Positions 56,540 through 64,000 of a DNA stretch of 64,000 nt are shown here, one piece after another. The notes beneath the pieces were generated by a model that was not told where the DNA came from, made no database searches, and saw only the letters and a program-made list of their open reading frames with translations. Every line of letters begins with the position of its first letter. Positions within the stretch are counted from its first letter, which is position 1. The stretch spans positions 1-64,000 of the forward strand of contig DASYZE010000073.1 of NCBI GenBank assembly GCA_035946625.1. The letters are read 5' to 3'. The position numbers and the translations under genes are program-made. Origin of the DNA: DASYXZ01 sp035946625 (GTDB taxonomy: Bacteria; Acidobacteriota; Terriglobia; UBA7540).

Positions 56540-57739
56540 TCATCTCTCGCCTTGAATCCGCTTCAAATCAATTTTGGCCTGGGCGAGGCTTGGGTCTATA
56601 CTTAGCCCCGCTTCTATTTCGGAAATCGCTTCCGCGTTCCGGCCCTCCTTTTCGAGCACCAGCCCAAGCTGCCAGTGCGTTTCGGCCAGCGACGGCGAAT
56701 CGGGCTCCGGATTTTGGGATAAGTACTTGCGGAAATAGTTTTCGCTTCGCGTCAGACCTTGGTCACCCTTCGAACTTTGGATCAATAGAAACTGCGCGGA
56801 GCGGTAGTAGGGAGTGAGATTGTCGGGAATTAATTTCTCGCTTTCAGTTAACACCGATACAAGCTCCTTCCATTTTTTTTGCGCGCAATACAAGCGGGCC
56901 AGAACGGCATACGCACCCACCCGATCGGGTGCGACCTTGGCGGCTTCGCGCGCCAATCTTTCCACCGTTGCGGGTTCGGAGGGAGCGTCGCCAACGGTTC
57001 CAGCGCCGGAATTTTCCGCGGCCGCGGGACGCAAATAGTAACTGGCGACGGTGATGAGCGCGTCGTAAGTCTTGGGACCGGCCTCGGCCGCTTTGGCAAA
57101 GTAAGCCCCTTCACCCGCCCGATCTTTTTCATCTTGAGCAATGCGCGCCTGGGCCACATCGCCCGAGGCGGCATCGATGCGCGCGATTTCGTCCGCCATC
57201 GCGCGCGCCTTGTCTTTGCCGCCGCCCATCAGACGGGGCGCCTGAAGATAATATTCCAGCAGCCCCAAACGCGCGTCGAGATTTTTCGCATCCAGACTTG
57301 CCGCCGTCTCAGCTTCTTCTTTGAATCGTTTGGCCCAATGCCCTTTGCTGAACAGGCTTGCCTTTTCCGCCGTCCGTCCGCACACCACGGCAAGCTGATA
57401 GTGGTAGCTCGAGTTTTTTCCATCGATGGCCACCGCCTTCTCTGCCAGTGTTAGAGCCTGGTCCAAATCTCCGAAGGCGAGCTTCACCTGCGACAGCAGC
57501 CAGGCCGTTTCCGCGCTATTGGGGTGGGCCAGATATTGCCGCTCAATCAAAGGGCGCGCGCGCTTCCAGTGGCCGGATTTCACCAGGGCTGTCGGGGCGG
57601 AATTCGCTTGCCCGGCTGGCGCCGCCGGCATCACGGCGACGGAGGTGATGATAATGAAGATCGCCATCACGACGGCCCGATGAAAATGGGTGCGAATTGT
57701 TTTGTATGGCGTGGACACGGTTCGAATCGTTGCCGTCAT
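56540..57739 (-). CDS. Secreted TPR-repeat protein
   Basis: A 399-residue protein with an N-terminal signal/anchor (RAVVMAIFIIITSVAVMPAAPA) and at least five degenerate tetratricopeptide repeats: WKRARPLIERQYLAHP, DLDQALTLAEKAVAID near residues 90-105, others around 240-300, and a good one at the end (WQLGLVLEKEGRNAEAISEIEAGLSIDP). TPR proteins scaffold complexes; here in the periplasm. It borders the AT-rich stretch at its 3' end. Confidence 0.82.
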   Translation of the reverse strand: MTATIRTVSTPYKTIRTHFHRAVVMAIFIIITSVAVMPAAPAGQANSAPTALVKSGHWKRARPLIERQYLAHPNSAETAWLLSQVKLAFGDLDQALTLAEKAVAIDGKNSSYHYQLAVVCGRTAEKASLFSKGHWAKRFKEEAETAASLDAKNLDARLGLLEYYLQAPRLMGGGKDKARAMADEIARIDAASGDVAQARIAQDEKDRAGEGAYFAKAAEAGPKTYDALITVASYYLRPAAAENSGAGTVGDAPSEPATVERLAREAAKVAPDRVGAYAVLARLYCAQKKWKELVSVLTESEKLIPDNLTPYYRSAQFLLIQSSKGDQGLTRSENYFRKYLSQNPEPDSPSLAETHWQLGLVLEKEGRNAEAISEIEAGLSIDPSLAQAKIDLKRIQGER

Positions 57740-57924
57740 GGTTTCCTGTGAGGCGGAGCGCTGCGGGGCGCACCCGAAATTTCCTCAAGTACAGCTTTCA
57801 ATTTACGCCCTCAAATGTTACCCTAAGCTTATCCAAAGATATGGGGCCGGGCTTTCTCCGCAGGGCCTGGCATTCGCCCCTGCAAAAGGCCGCATTTCTT
57901 TCATGAGGAGGATACTTCACTTAG

Positions 57925-58458
57925 ATGCCCCAATGTATCACCGAATATCTTTTGGTAGAGCACCAGAATCTAACTCAACTGCTGAATAAATTCTCTCACG
58001 AACTTCAAGCCTTACCCGTTTCAAGAAACGCCAACCAAACCGTAGAACGCCTGGAAAAATGTTGCCGGCAGATTTCCCGGACGCTCCATGCGCATTTGGA
58101 GGAGGAGGAGCAGGTCCTCTACCCGGCGCTGGAAGAGCACGTGGATGGCATTGCAACCACGCTCGAACGCATGCGCCACGCGCGAAGTGCGGGCGAAGCG
58201 GCGGAAAAAGTGCTCTTCGAATCCCTCGGGCGTCTGGCCCAGAGCGGTAAGACCCGCGATGAAGTGGTACGGGCTGGACGCAGTTACATCCAGTGGGTGC
58301 GCGGGCACCTTCTAAATGAAAACGGGCGGCTCTTCCCTCTGGTCGAAAGACGACTCGATCCGGAAACGCAGCGGCTGGTACGACGCGCCATGGAAGAGTT
58401 GGCTCAGGAGTCTACGGCAAGGGTGGCGGAAAGTATCCCGCAAGGCGGGCAGTCATAA
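57925..58458 (+). CDS. Hemerythrin-domain protein
   Basis: A 177-residue four-helix protein of the HHE/hemerythrin family that binds a di-iron centre. Candidate ligands: H13 (VEHQNL), H56 with E60 (LHAHLEEEEQVLYP), the later His of EEHVDG, and H/E of the last helix (VRGHLLNENGRLFPLVE). Such proteins sense or store O2/NO or repair iron centres. The ATG at 57925 (CCCAATG region TAGATGCCC) is the family start. Stand-alone gene. Confidence 0.82.
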   Translation: MPQCITEYLLVEHQNLTQLLNKFSHELQALPVSRNANQTVERLEKCCRQISRTLHAHLEEEEQVLYPALEEHVDGIATTLERMRHARSAGEAAEKVLFESLGRLAQSGKTRDEVVRAGRSYIQWVRGHLLNENGRLFPLVERRLDPETQRLVRRAMEELAQESTARVAESIPQGGQS

Positions 58459-58673
58459 TTCGGTTCATGAAAGCGGCCCTCGCGCTGCGCCAGGGTTTCC
58501 ACCCCCTCGAACTGAATGCTTAGATTTGTCTTGAAAGCCGCTTCAGCTTAAAAGACAATGGGCGCGAGGGCAGCAATGCGATCGTACTGTATTGCCGGCG
58601 TAACCGTCTCAATCGATTGATCCCAAGCTGTTCCGGAAGAAAAAGCTCGGAGCTTAAATATTCAGAAGGCCCA

Positions 58674-58979
58674 ATGAGCATCGGCAATAATCGCGATTCC
58701 ATCCTGGACGCATTGGCCCGCAACCGAGACCAGATCCGCAATTTTGGCGTTCGACAACTTGGTCTTTTCGGGTCCGCTGCTCGTGGCGAGTGCACCGACG
58801 TAAGCGATCTGGATTTCCTCGTTGAATTCGAGAAACCGACCTTCGACGCCTACATGGATCTGAAGCTATTTCTTGAGGATTTGTTTGCCCGCCATGTGGA
58901 TTTGGTATTGGCACACACCCTGAAGCCGAGATTGCGCGACCCAATCCTGCGAGAGGCAGTTCATGTCCCGGGACTATAA
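58674..58979 (+). CDS. mntA: MntA-type nucleotidyltransferase antitoxin
   Basis: A 101-residue minimal nucleotidyltransferase. The catalytic motif GSAARGECTDVSDLDFLVEF has the GSxxRGE and both aspartates (D45, D47), so it should be active. MntA antitoxins polyAMPylate the partner HepT toxin. The start at 58674 (ATG) gives the family N-terminus. The stop overlaps the HEPN gene by 17 bp. Confidence 0.88.
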   Translation: MSIGNNRDSILDALARNRDQIRNFGVRQLGLFGSAARGECTDVSDLDFLVEFEKPTFDAYMDLKLFLEDLFARHVDLVLAHTLKPRLRDPILREAVHVPGL

Positions 58980-59295
58980 GGTCTTTCTTGAGGATATCCT
59001 TGCGTCCATTCGAAGAATCCGCAGCTATGTGGGCGGCCTTTCACTCCAGGAGTTCACGAATGACACGAAAACCCTTGATGCTGTAATCCGAAACCTGGAA
59101 ATTATCGGCGAGGCGGTGAAGAAGATTCCGCAAGATGTTCGGTCTCAAGGCACTGAGGTGGAATGGCAAAAAGTCGGGCGTCTGCGTGACATACTGATCC
59201 ACGAGTATTTCGGGGTAGACGTTAACATTGTTTGGGACGTCGTTCAAAATAAGCTTGACGGGCTTGAGCGAGTGGCAGAGCGTTTGCTCCAATGA
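58963..59295 (+). CDS. hepT: HepT-type HEPN RNase toxin (DUF86)
   Basis: A 110-residue HEPN-domain RNase. The catalytic and modification motif RX4HXY is complete as R75-DILI-H80-E-Y82. It overlaps mntA by 17 bp, the standard two-gene toxin-antitoxin layout in which MntA adds AMP to the tyrosine. The pair stands alone between the hemerythrin gene and an oxidoreductase. Confidence 0.9.
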   Translation: MSRDYKVFLEDILASIRRIRSYVGGLSLQEFTNDTKTLDAVIRNLEIIGEAVKKIPQDVRSQGTEVEWQKVGRLRDILIHEYFGVDVNIVWDVVQNKLDGLERVAERLLQ

Positions 59296-59382
59296 ATGAG
59301 CGCTAAATCCGAAATAACAAAATCGGATCGACGTCGTAAAGCGTGTCTGATGCATTAGCAACTACTCGAAGGAGAGACGGAA

Positions 59383-60744
59383 ATGACCCGCAGAAATCGA
59401 TTGACCCGCCGTGATTTCATCCGCACCACGGCGGGCGCAGCAGGCGCCGCGGCCGTTGCGCACGGGGTGATGCTGGAGCCCGCAGGTTTTGCCGCGAGTG
59501 GCAAGGCCGTGGCGCCCAGCGACACGGTTCGCTTTGGAATGGTCGGCATCGGCATGCAGGGCAACGGCCTGCTCCGCACTTCGATTCAGCTTCCCGGGGT
59601 CGAATGTGCCGCGGCCTGTGACCTTTACGATGGGCGCCATGTTTTGGCCACGGAAATTGTGGGCAAGCCCATTCCCACCACCCGCCGCTATCAGGAGCTG
59701 CTGGAGAACAAAGAAATTGATTGTATTGTCGCCGCCGTCCCCGACCACTGGCACAAGCAAGTGGTGGTGGACGCCTGTAACGCGGGCAAGGACATCTACT
59801 GCGAAAAGCCCATGACTCACCACGTGAGCGAAGGGTTTGAGATGATCGCGGCGGAAAAAAAGAACAATCGCATCGTCCAAATCGGCAGCCAGCGGCGCAG
59901 CTCGATTGTTTATGCCAAGGCGAAAGAACTCATCGAGCAAGGTGCCATCGGTGATTTTTATCTGGCGGAAGGCACCATGGGCCGCAACGATCCCTGCGGC
60001 GCCTGGGAATATCCGCCGCCCCCCGATCTCTCGCCCGCCAATCTCGACTGGGACACGTGGTTGGGTACGGCGCCCAAACGCGAATTCGATCCCATCCGTT
60101 TTGCCCGTTGGCGCGCCTTCCAGGATTACGGGGAAGGCATTCCCGGAGACCTTTTCGTTCACTTGCTCACCGGCATCCATTACATTAAGGGCGTCACCGC
60201 GCCGCCCGAGCGCGCCCTTTCCACCGGCGGCCAATATCGCTGGAAAGATCACGGCCGCGATGTTCCCGATACCCTCACCACGCTCTACGAGTACCCGGGT
60301 TTCCGCGCCATGATTCGGGTGACGCTGGACACGGAGGGACCGGAAACCACCCGCTTTATGGGCACCGGCGGCATCATAGAAATAAATGACAACGCCGTCA
60401 CCGTCTTCGCACAGGACGAACTGGACCACAGCCCCTGCTATTACACGGCCAGCTATCCCGGCAAGATGCGTGCCGATTACGTGGAGCGTTGGACGGCGGA
60501 CCACGCCCCAAAACCCGGAACGCAATCCATCATCCCCAGCCAGAGCTTCTACACGCCGCCCGGATACAATGAGGATCGCGAGCATCTCTGGAATTTTTTC
60601 CAGTCCGTGCGCACCCGTCGGCCCTCGGTGGAGGACGCAACCTTTGGCAACCACACCGCCATTGCCTGCCACATGGCGAACTTTTCGTATTTTCAGAAGA
60701 CGATCGCAGTGTGGAACGGAGCGGCAAAAAAGATCACGGGATAA
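59383..60744 (+). CDS. Tat-exported Gfo/Idh/MocA oxidoreductase
   Basis: A 453-residue oxidoreductase. The N-terminus is a twin-arginine signal (LTRRDFIRTTAGAAGAAAVA). The Rossmann turn is VGIGMQGNGLL, and the catalytic lysine motif is EKPMTHH. GGAG lies just before the ATG at 59383. Such exported Gfo/Idh/MocA proteins are many in Acidobacteriota and Planctomycetota and act on sugars or sugar acids, often via a tightly bound cofactor. The substrate is not known. A second one is at 62110-63399. Confidence 0.87.
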   Translation: MTRRNRLTRRDFIRTTAGAAGAAAVAHGVMLEPAGFAASGKAVAPSDTVRFGMVGIGMQGNGLLRTSIQLPGVECAAACDLYDGRHVLATEIVGKPIPTTRRYQELLENKEIDCIVAAVPDHWHKQVVVDACNAGKDIYCEKPMTHHVSEGFEMIAAEKKNNRIVQIGSQRRSSIVYAKAKELIEQGAIGDFYLAEGTMGRNDPCGAWEYPPPPDLSPANLDWDTWLGTAPKREFDPIRFARWRAFQDYGEGIPGDLFVHLLTGIHYIKGVTAPPERALSTGGQYRWKDHGRDVPDTLTTLYEYPGFRAMIRVTLDTEGPETTRFMGTGGIIEINDNAVTVFAQDELDHSPCYYTASYPGKMRADYVERWTADHAPKPGTQSIIPSQSFYTPPGYNEDREHLWNFFQSVRTRRPSVEDATFGNHTAIACHMANFSYFQKTIAVWNGAAKKITG

Positions 60745-61205
60745 CGGCGGTCGTGGGGCGGGATGGCTCAGCCGGCAGATCCGGGTGTGGGGACTTCAAA
60801 TCATTGTTCGGCCAGCAGGTTCGGTTTCTGCCCGTGGTTCCATCGGCCGATGAATCCATCACCCAAGCACTTGATGCTCCAAAAATCCCGCACCGGAACG
60901 CGCCCGAAAGATTTGGGGGCAAAGACTTCCAAGCGCGTTTCCGATGCTTCAAGGGACGTAATACACTTTTAACCAGCCTTGGGCCTTCTGTCCAATCGAA
61001 TCTCTTTATGATCGCCATCAATGAAAGGTTGCCTTGACGACTTCGCTGATTTTTGCCCTGCGCGCGGAGGGCGATGGGATAAAATCGAAATGGCGGCTGC
61101 AATCGTCCTTCTGAGGTTCGCCGCCAGACGGGGGCCGCATATCGCAGCCGTGCCTGACCCCGGCGCCGGGACGTACGCCCCGGGCGGGCGTGCTGATACG
61201 ATCCG
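60745..61205. other. Intergenic stretch, nothing recognised
   Basis: About 460 bp between an oxidoreductase and the sigma factor gene. The frames in it are short and lack codon bias. No tandem repeats or strong hairpins were seen. It should contain the sigma-factor promoter, but I could not place it. Confidence 0.3.
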
Positions 61206-61790
61206 ATGATGACACAATCATTAACTGCGGAGGATTTGCTCGCGCGAGTGGCCGGCCACGATGAAGCCGCGCTCGGTGCACTTTACGATCGCCTGGCTCC
61301 CGGGCTGCTTGGCTTAATCTTGCGAATCCTCCCGGATCGGACAGTCGCCGAGTGCGTGTTGCAGGATGTATTCGCGCGCCTGTGGATAGACGCCCGCCGC
61401 TGGAGCAAGGAGCAGGTCAGCGTACCGGCATGCCTTGCCCTCCTGGCGCGCGCCAAGGCGGTCGACCGTCTTCGCGCGCAACGCCGGCTTGCCTCAGGGG
61501 TTGGGGAGAGAGTTAACTTGTATCCTAAATTTCATTCCTGGCTTCCGCGGCCCCACGAAATTGGGTTGCTGGACGCGCGGTGCGAGTTGTTCAAGAAAGT
61601 AATCAACCAGTTGCCGGGGCCGCAACGCCAGGCCTTGGACTTGATGGTTTTCAGCGGGTACACAGAGACCGAGATTGCGGAAAAGCTCAGCGAGCCTCTG
61701 GCCAAGGTGCGGTCCGGTTTGTTGGCCGGTCTCGGTTTCATCCGCCACCGGCTGGCGGCGGTGATGAGAACATGGGCTGCCAACATCTAG
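61206..61790 (+). CDS. ECF-type sigma factor
   Basis: A 194-residue sigma-70-family protein with sigma2 (LYDRLAPGLLGLILRILPDRTVAE, ECVLQDVFARLW, the -10 recognising part) and sigma4 (PGPQRQALDLMVFSGYTETEIAEKL, a helix-turn-helix for the -35). No sigma3, so it is extracytoplasmic-function type. The start is ATG at 61206, with a second ATG directly after. It overlaps a small zinc-finger-like gene by 19 bp, the usual sigma/anti-sigma arrangement. Confidence 0.85.
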   Translation: MMTQSLTAEDLLARVAGHDEAALGALYDRLAPGLLGLILRILPDRTVAECVLQDVFARLWIDARRWSKEQVSVPACLALLARAKAVDRLRAQRRLASGVGERVNLYPKFHSWLPRPHEIGLLDARCELFKKVINQLPGPQRQALDLMVFSGYTETEIAEKLSEPLAKVRSGLLAGLGFIRHRLAAVMRTWAANI

Positions 61791-61999
61791 ACGAATACTA
61801 CGAATTGTACCTGTTGGGCGCCATCGCGGACGGCGCCTGCCTCGATATCAACGAGCATCTCGAGCGCGAATGCCCGTATTGCCTCGAACGACTTCGCGAG
61901 GCCGCCCACTCCATTTACCTGCTTACCCTCACCACGCGCCCCGCCCGGCTCAACCCCAAACTGAAATTGCAACTGATGAAAAGACTTCGCCGGAAGTAG
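61772..61999 (+). CDS. Small anti-sigma factor, zinc-finger-like
   Basis: A 75-residue protein starting inside the sigma gene (ATG at 61772, frame +1). It has HLDEYYELYLLGAIADGA followed by EHLERECPYCLERL, i.e. a His-x4-Cys-x2-Cys that resembles the zinc anti-sigma (ZAS) motif with one extra residue. There is no membrane segment, so it would be a soluble regulator or the stump of a longer one. Overlap with the sigma gene supports pairing. Confidence 0.75.
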   Translation: MGCQHLDEYYELYLLGAIADGACLDINEHLERECPYCLERLREAAHSIYLLTLTTRPARLNPKLKLQLMKRLRRK

Positions 62000-62044
62000 C
62001 CGGTCTCTTGGAGAAAATTAAAATAGAGTGACCTCCAGCGCTGT

Positions 62045-62075
62045 AGCGGCGGCCCGCACTTGCGGGACCGCCGCT
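62045..62075. repeat. REP-like GC hairpin
   Basis: AGCGGCGG (62045-62052) plus CCCGC pairs with GCGGG plus CCGCCGCT (62068-62075), a 13-bp stem with one bulge. It lies between convergent genes and could slow both transcripts, but has no T tract on the right side for either. The outer sequence resembles part of the element at 47193-47304. Confidence 0.65.
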
Positions 62076-62109
62076 GCAAAAAGAGCGGGTGTCCCCGCGG
62101 GCGCGAAAA

Positions 62110-63399
62110 TTACACCAACTCCGTCTGGCCCGGCATAGCCACCGGTGCGACGGCGAGCGAGGCGTCCCAATCCACCTTGGGCGGCATCAAGTCTTCCTTG
62201 GAATTCAGCGCTTGTTCCCAGGTGACCGCCTTGCCGGTGTAAGCTGCCATTCTGCCGAGAATTGCCGTCAAAGTTGATTCGGCGACTTGCTTCAACTCGT
62301 TGTAAGGCTTGCCCGCGCGAATGGCGGCGATAAGGTCGGTGTGTTCCTGAACGTAAGGTTTATTGTCCTCGCCATGAAACTTCCAAGTATGCGTGCCGGT
62401 AATAGAATATTTATTCACCTGGCAAAAACCTTTGGTGCCTGCCAGGGCTTCGGAAACATTGTTTTCGCAGTTCGGAATTTGCCGGCAGTAACTGGCCACG
62501 CGAAATCCTTTGTCGTATTCGTAATCAACGGCGAAGTGGTCGTAGATATTGCCGTATTCCGGTCCCGTGCGCACCTGCCTCCCGCCCAGTCCCACAGCAC
62601 GGATGGGATGGCTGCCGATGGCCCAGTTGGCCACATCCAGATTGTGAACGTGCTGCTCCACAATGTGGTCGCCGCAAAGCCAGGTGAAGTAATACCAATT
62701 GCGCAGTTGCCACTCCATATCGCTCCAACCTTCCTGGCGCGGATGCACCCAAATTGGTCCCTGGTTCCAATACACCCTTGCTTCGGTGATGTCGCCGATG
62801 GCGCCGTCGTGAATCCTTTTCAAGGTCTCGAGATATCCCGTCTGGTGGCGGCGCTGGGTGCCCACGCCGATGGCCAAACCTTTGGACAATGCATCCTGGT
62901 AAGTTTCAAGCACGGAACGAATGGCCGGCCCATCCACGCCCACCGGTTTTTCCGCGAAAGTGTTTTTGCCTGCCGCCACTGCGGTTTTCAGATGCAACGG
63001 CCGAAAGCCCGGCGGCGTGGCCAGGATCACGTAATTCACGTCGCTGGCCAGCACTTTTTCATAGGCATCAAAACCGACGAATTGGCGGTCTTCAGGCACA
63101 TCGATTTTGTCCGCGAACTTTTCCAGGTTCTTCAGGCTTTTTTCAATGTGGTCCTTAAAAACGTCGCCCATCGCCACCAGCTTCACGCCCGGCGAAGATT
63201 CGAGCACGTTTTGTGAAGCCCCTGTGCCACGCTCGCCGCAGCCGATCAGTCCGACGCGGATTTCATCGCTGCCCGCCGCGTGAACGGCCGGAACCACGCC
63301 GAAGGTCGCAGCCACTCCGCCGGCGAGAGCGGCGGTGGATGTTTTCAAAAAGTCGCGCCTCGAAGGGCGCCCCGCTTCTTCCGAGTTTGGTTTAACCAT
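62110..63399 (-). CDS. Tat-exported Gfo/Idh/MocA oxidoreductase
   Basis: A 429-residue oxidoreductase. The start at 63399 (ATG) is chosen for the GGGAGGA upstream; the frame is open to 63417. Tat signal: SRRDFLKTSTAALAGG. Rossmann turn VGLIGCGERGTG; catalytic EKPVGVDGP. It is a paralogue of the gene at 59383-60744, of lower similarity. It follows the formylglycine-type gene on the same strand. Confidence 0.87.
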   Translation of the reverse strand: MVKPNSEEAGRPSRRDFLKTSTAALAGGVAATFGVVPAVHAAGSDEIRVGLIGCGERGTGASQNVLESSPGVKLVAMGDVFKDHIEKSLKNLEKFADKIDVPEDRQFVGFDAYEKVLASDVNYVILATPPGFRPLHLKTAVAAGKNTFAEKPVGVDGPAIRSVLETYQDALSKGLAIGVGTQRRHQTGYLETLKRIHDGAIGDITEARVYWNQGPIWVHPRQEGWSDMEWQLRNWYYFTWLCGDHIVEQHVHNLDVANWAIGSHPIRAVGLGGRQVRTGPEYGNIYDHFAVDYEYDKGFRVASYCRQIPNCENNVSEALAGTKGFCQVNKYSITGTHTWKFHGEDNKPYVQEHTDLIAAIRAGKPYNELKQVAESTLTAILGRMAAYTGKAVTWEQALNSKEDLMPPKVDWDASLAVAPVAMPGQTELV

Positions 63400-63453
63400 T
63401 GAGTGATCCTCCCCCAAATTTGTAATGTTTGAGTCTTAAGATCGCGGACCTCA

Positions 63454-64000
63454 CTAATCCAACTTCTTCACTTTGGATTTCAATCCCTTTAGGTTCTCCT
63501 GCTCTTGCAGCGGGCGCACAACTCGGAAACCGACAAAGGTTGCGTCCGTATGCCACCAGATGCTTTGGGGAAGTTGCGGGTCCTGCTTGCTCCAATCCTC
63601 GGTGGACGCCCGGCGCGCTGCGCATCGTAGCGAGCCCGCATCGTCGGCCCACGAACCGCCGCGGACCACGTAAGGATATTCGCTTTCGGTCGGCAACCTA
63701 ACCGGGGACTCGGCCGGAATGAGTGGATCAAACGAATGGTAGTAGTTCTTATCGTAGAGGTCCAGCACCCATTCCGCTACGTTTCCATTGATATCGTACA
63801 GGCCCCAGGGGTTGGGTTTCTTTTTCCCCACCGGATGAGGGTGCGCGTCGGAGTTTCTATCGAACCACGCTTCATCACCCAACTCCCCCGTATCATCGCC
63901 GAAGGAGAACGACGTCTTTGCCCCGGCGCGGCAAGCATACTCCCATTCCGCTTCTGTGGGCAGCCGATAAATCTTCCCCGTCTGAGCTGATAGCCAGCGC
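63454..64000 (-). CDS. Formylglycine-generating-enzyme-like (SUMF1) protein, partial
   Basis: The 3' part of a SUMF1/FGE-fold gene; the 5' end lies beyond 64000. Readable motifs from the edge inwards: YRLPTEAEWEYACRAG, WGLYDINGNVAEWVLD and VVRGGSWADDAGSLRCAARR, with the ending FVGFRVVRPL. The cysteines needed for true FGE (the copper-binding pair) are not all visible, so it may be a binding-domain relative, as in most bacterial members. Confidence 0.88.
   Translation of the reverse strand, partial: RWLSAQTGKIYRLPTEAEWEYACRAGAKTSFSFGDDTGELGDEAWFDRNSDAHPHPVGKKKPNPWGLYDINGNVAEWVLDLYDKNYYHSFDPLIPAESPVRLPTESEYPYVVRGGSWADDAGSLRCAARRASTEDWSKQDPQLPQSIWWHTDATFVGFRVVRPLQEQENLKGLKSKVKKLD

Noticed and set aside
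62045..62075. Bidirectional intrinsic terminator between convergent genes
   Set aside because: No T tract follows the stem in either direction; the A run lies on the wrong side, so a REP-type hairpin is the safer call.

Overview
The window looks like chromosome of a soil-type Acidobacteriota bacterium (inferred, class Terriglobia most likely). The grounds are an even, GC-rich coding style, two separate complex I (nuo) clusters, Tat-exported Gfo/Idh/MocA oxidoreductases, two family-39 glycoside hydrolases, BshA (bacillithiol) and a divergent Hfq. No rRNA, tRNA or CRISPR array was found.

Layout. 1-6.5 kb: edge of a small membrane protein gene, a PilZ protein, a GH39 beta-xylosidase, an aldose 1-epimerase, and a nucleotide-sugar dehydrogenase plus DegT aminotransferase pair (surface polysaccharide). 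7-8.4 kb: a 20-codon ORF with a very strong ribosome binding site, then two coupled membrane/hypothetical genes. 8.4-11.8 kb (minus): argR-argG-argH with an ARG-box-like site at argR. 11.9-14.4 kb (minus): three poorly known genes, one with an LssY_C domain. 14.6-26.7 kb (plus): a promoter, then nuoCDHJKLMN and the start of an F-type ATP synthase operon (AtpZ-like, AtpI-like, atpB, atpE), closed by a strong terminator. 26.8-30.8 kb: a scarred region with an alcohol dehydrogenase, a HigBA toxin-antitoxin pair between two copies of a palindrome, a chimeric desulfurase/dehydrogenase pseudogene, a cysteine-rich secreted protein, and the detached 3' end of the same desulfurase gene. 30.9-45.0 kb (minus): the second, larger cluster nuoACDEFGHJKLMN. 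45-52.8 kb: ThiS, an orphan LytS-type kinase, a CMD protein, an MFS transporter, a hydrolase, bshA, hfq. 53-58.5 kb: second GH39, a truncated kinase, an AT-rich gene-poor stretch, TPR and hemerythrin proteins. 58.7-64 kb: MntA/HepT toxin-antitoxin, two oxidoreductases, an ECF sigma/anti-sigma pair, and a formylglycine-generating-enzyme-like gene cut by the window edge.

How the genes work together. The two nuo clusters converge on the atp/scar region. Both lack nuoB and nuoI, so a working complex I needs subunits encoded elsewhere. The c subunit of the ATP synthase carries the residues that bind Na+ in sodium-driven enzymes.

The most unusual feature is a family of degenerate 7-bp (once 8-bp) tandem arrays. 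They sit almost wall to wall between stop and start codons of the nuo/atp genes, usually as two opposing arms that would fold into an mRNA hairpin. Two of these hairpins are loaded: each encloses one gene of the four-helix-bundle family known from 23S rRNA intervening sequences, in the same orientation as the host operon. One lacks an ATG start and the other has an in-frame TGA. The other sites look like empty versions. I read this as a putative mobile, intervening-sequence-like element in protein-coding operons. One array has overrun the stop codon of thiS.
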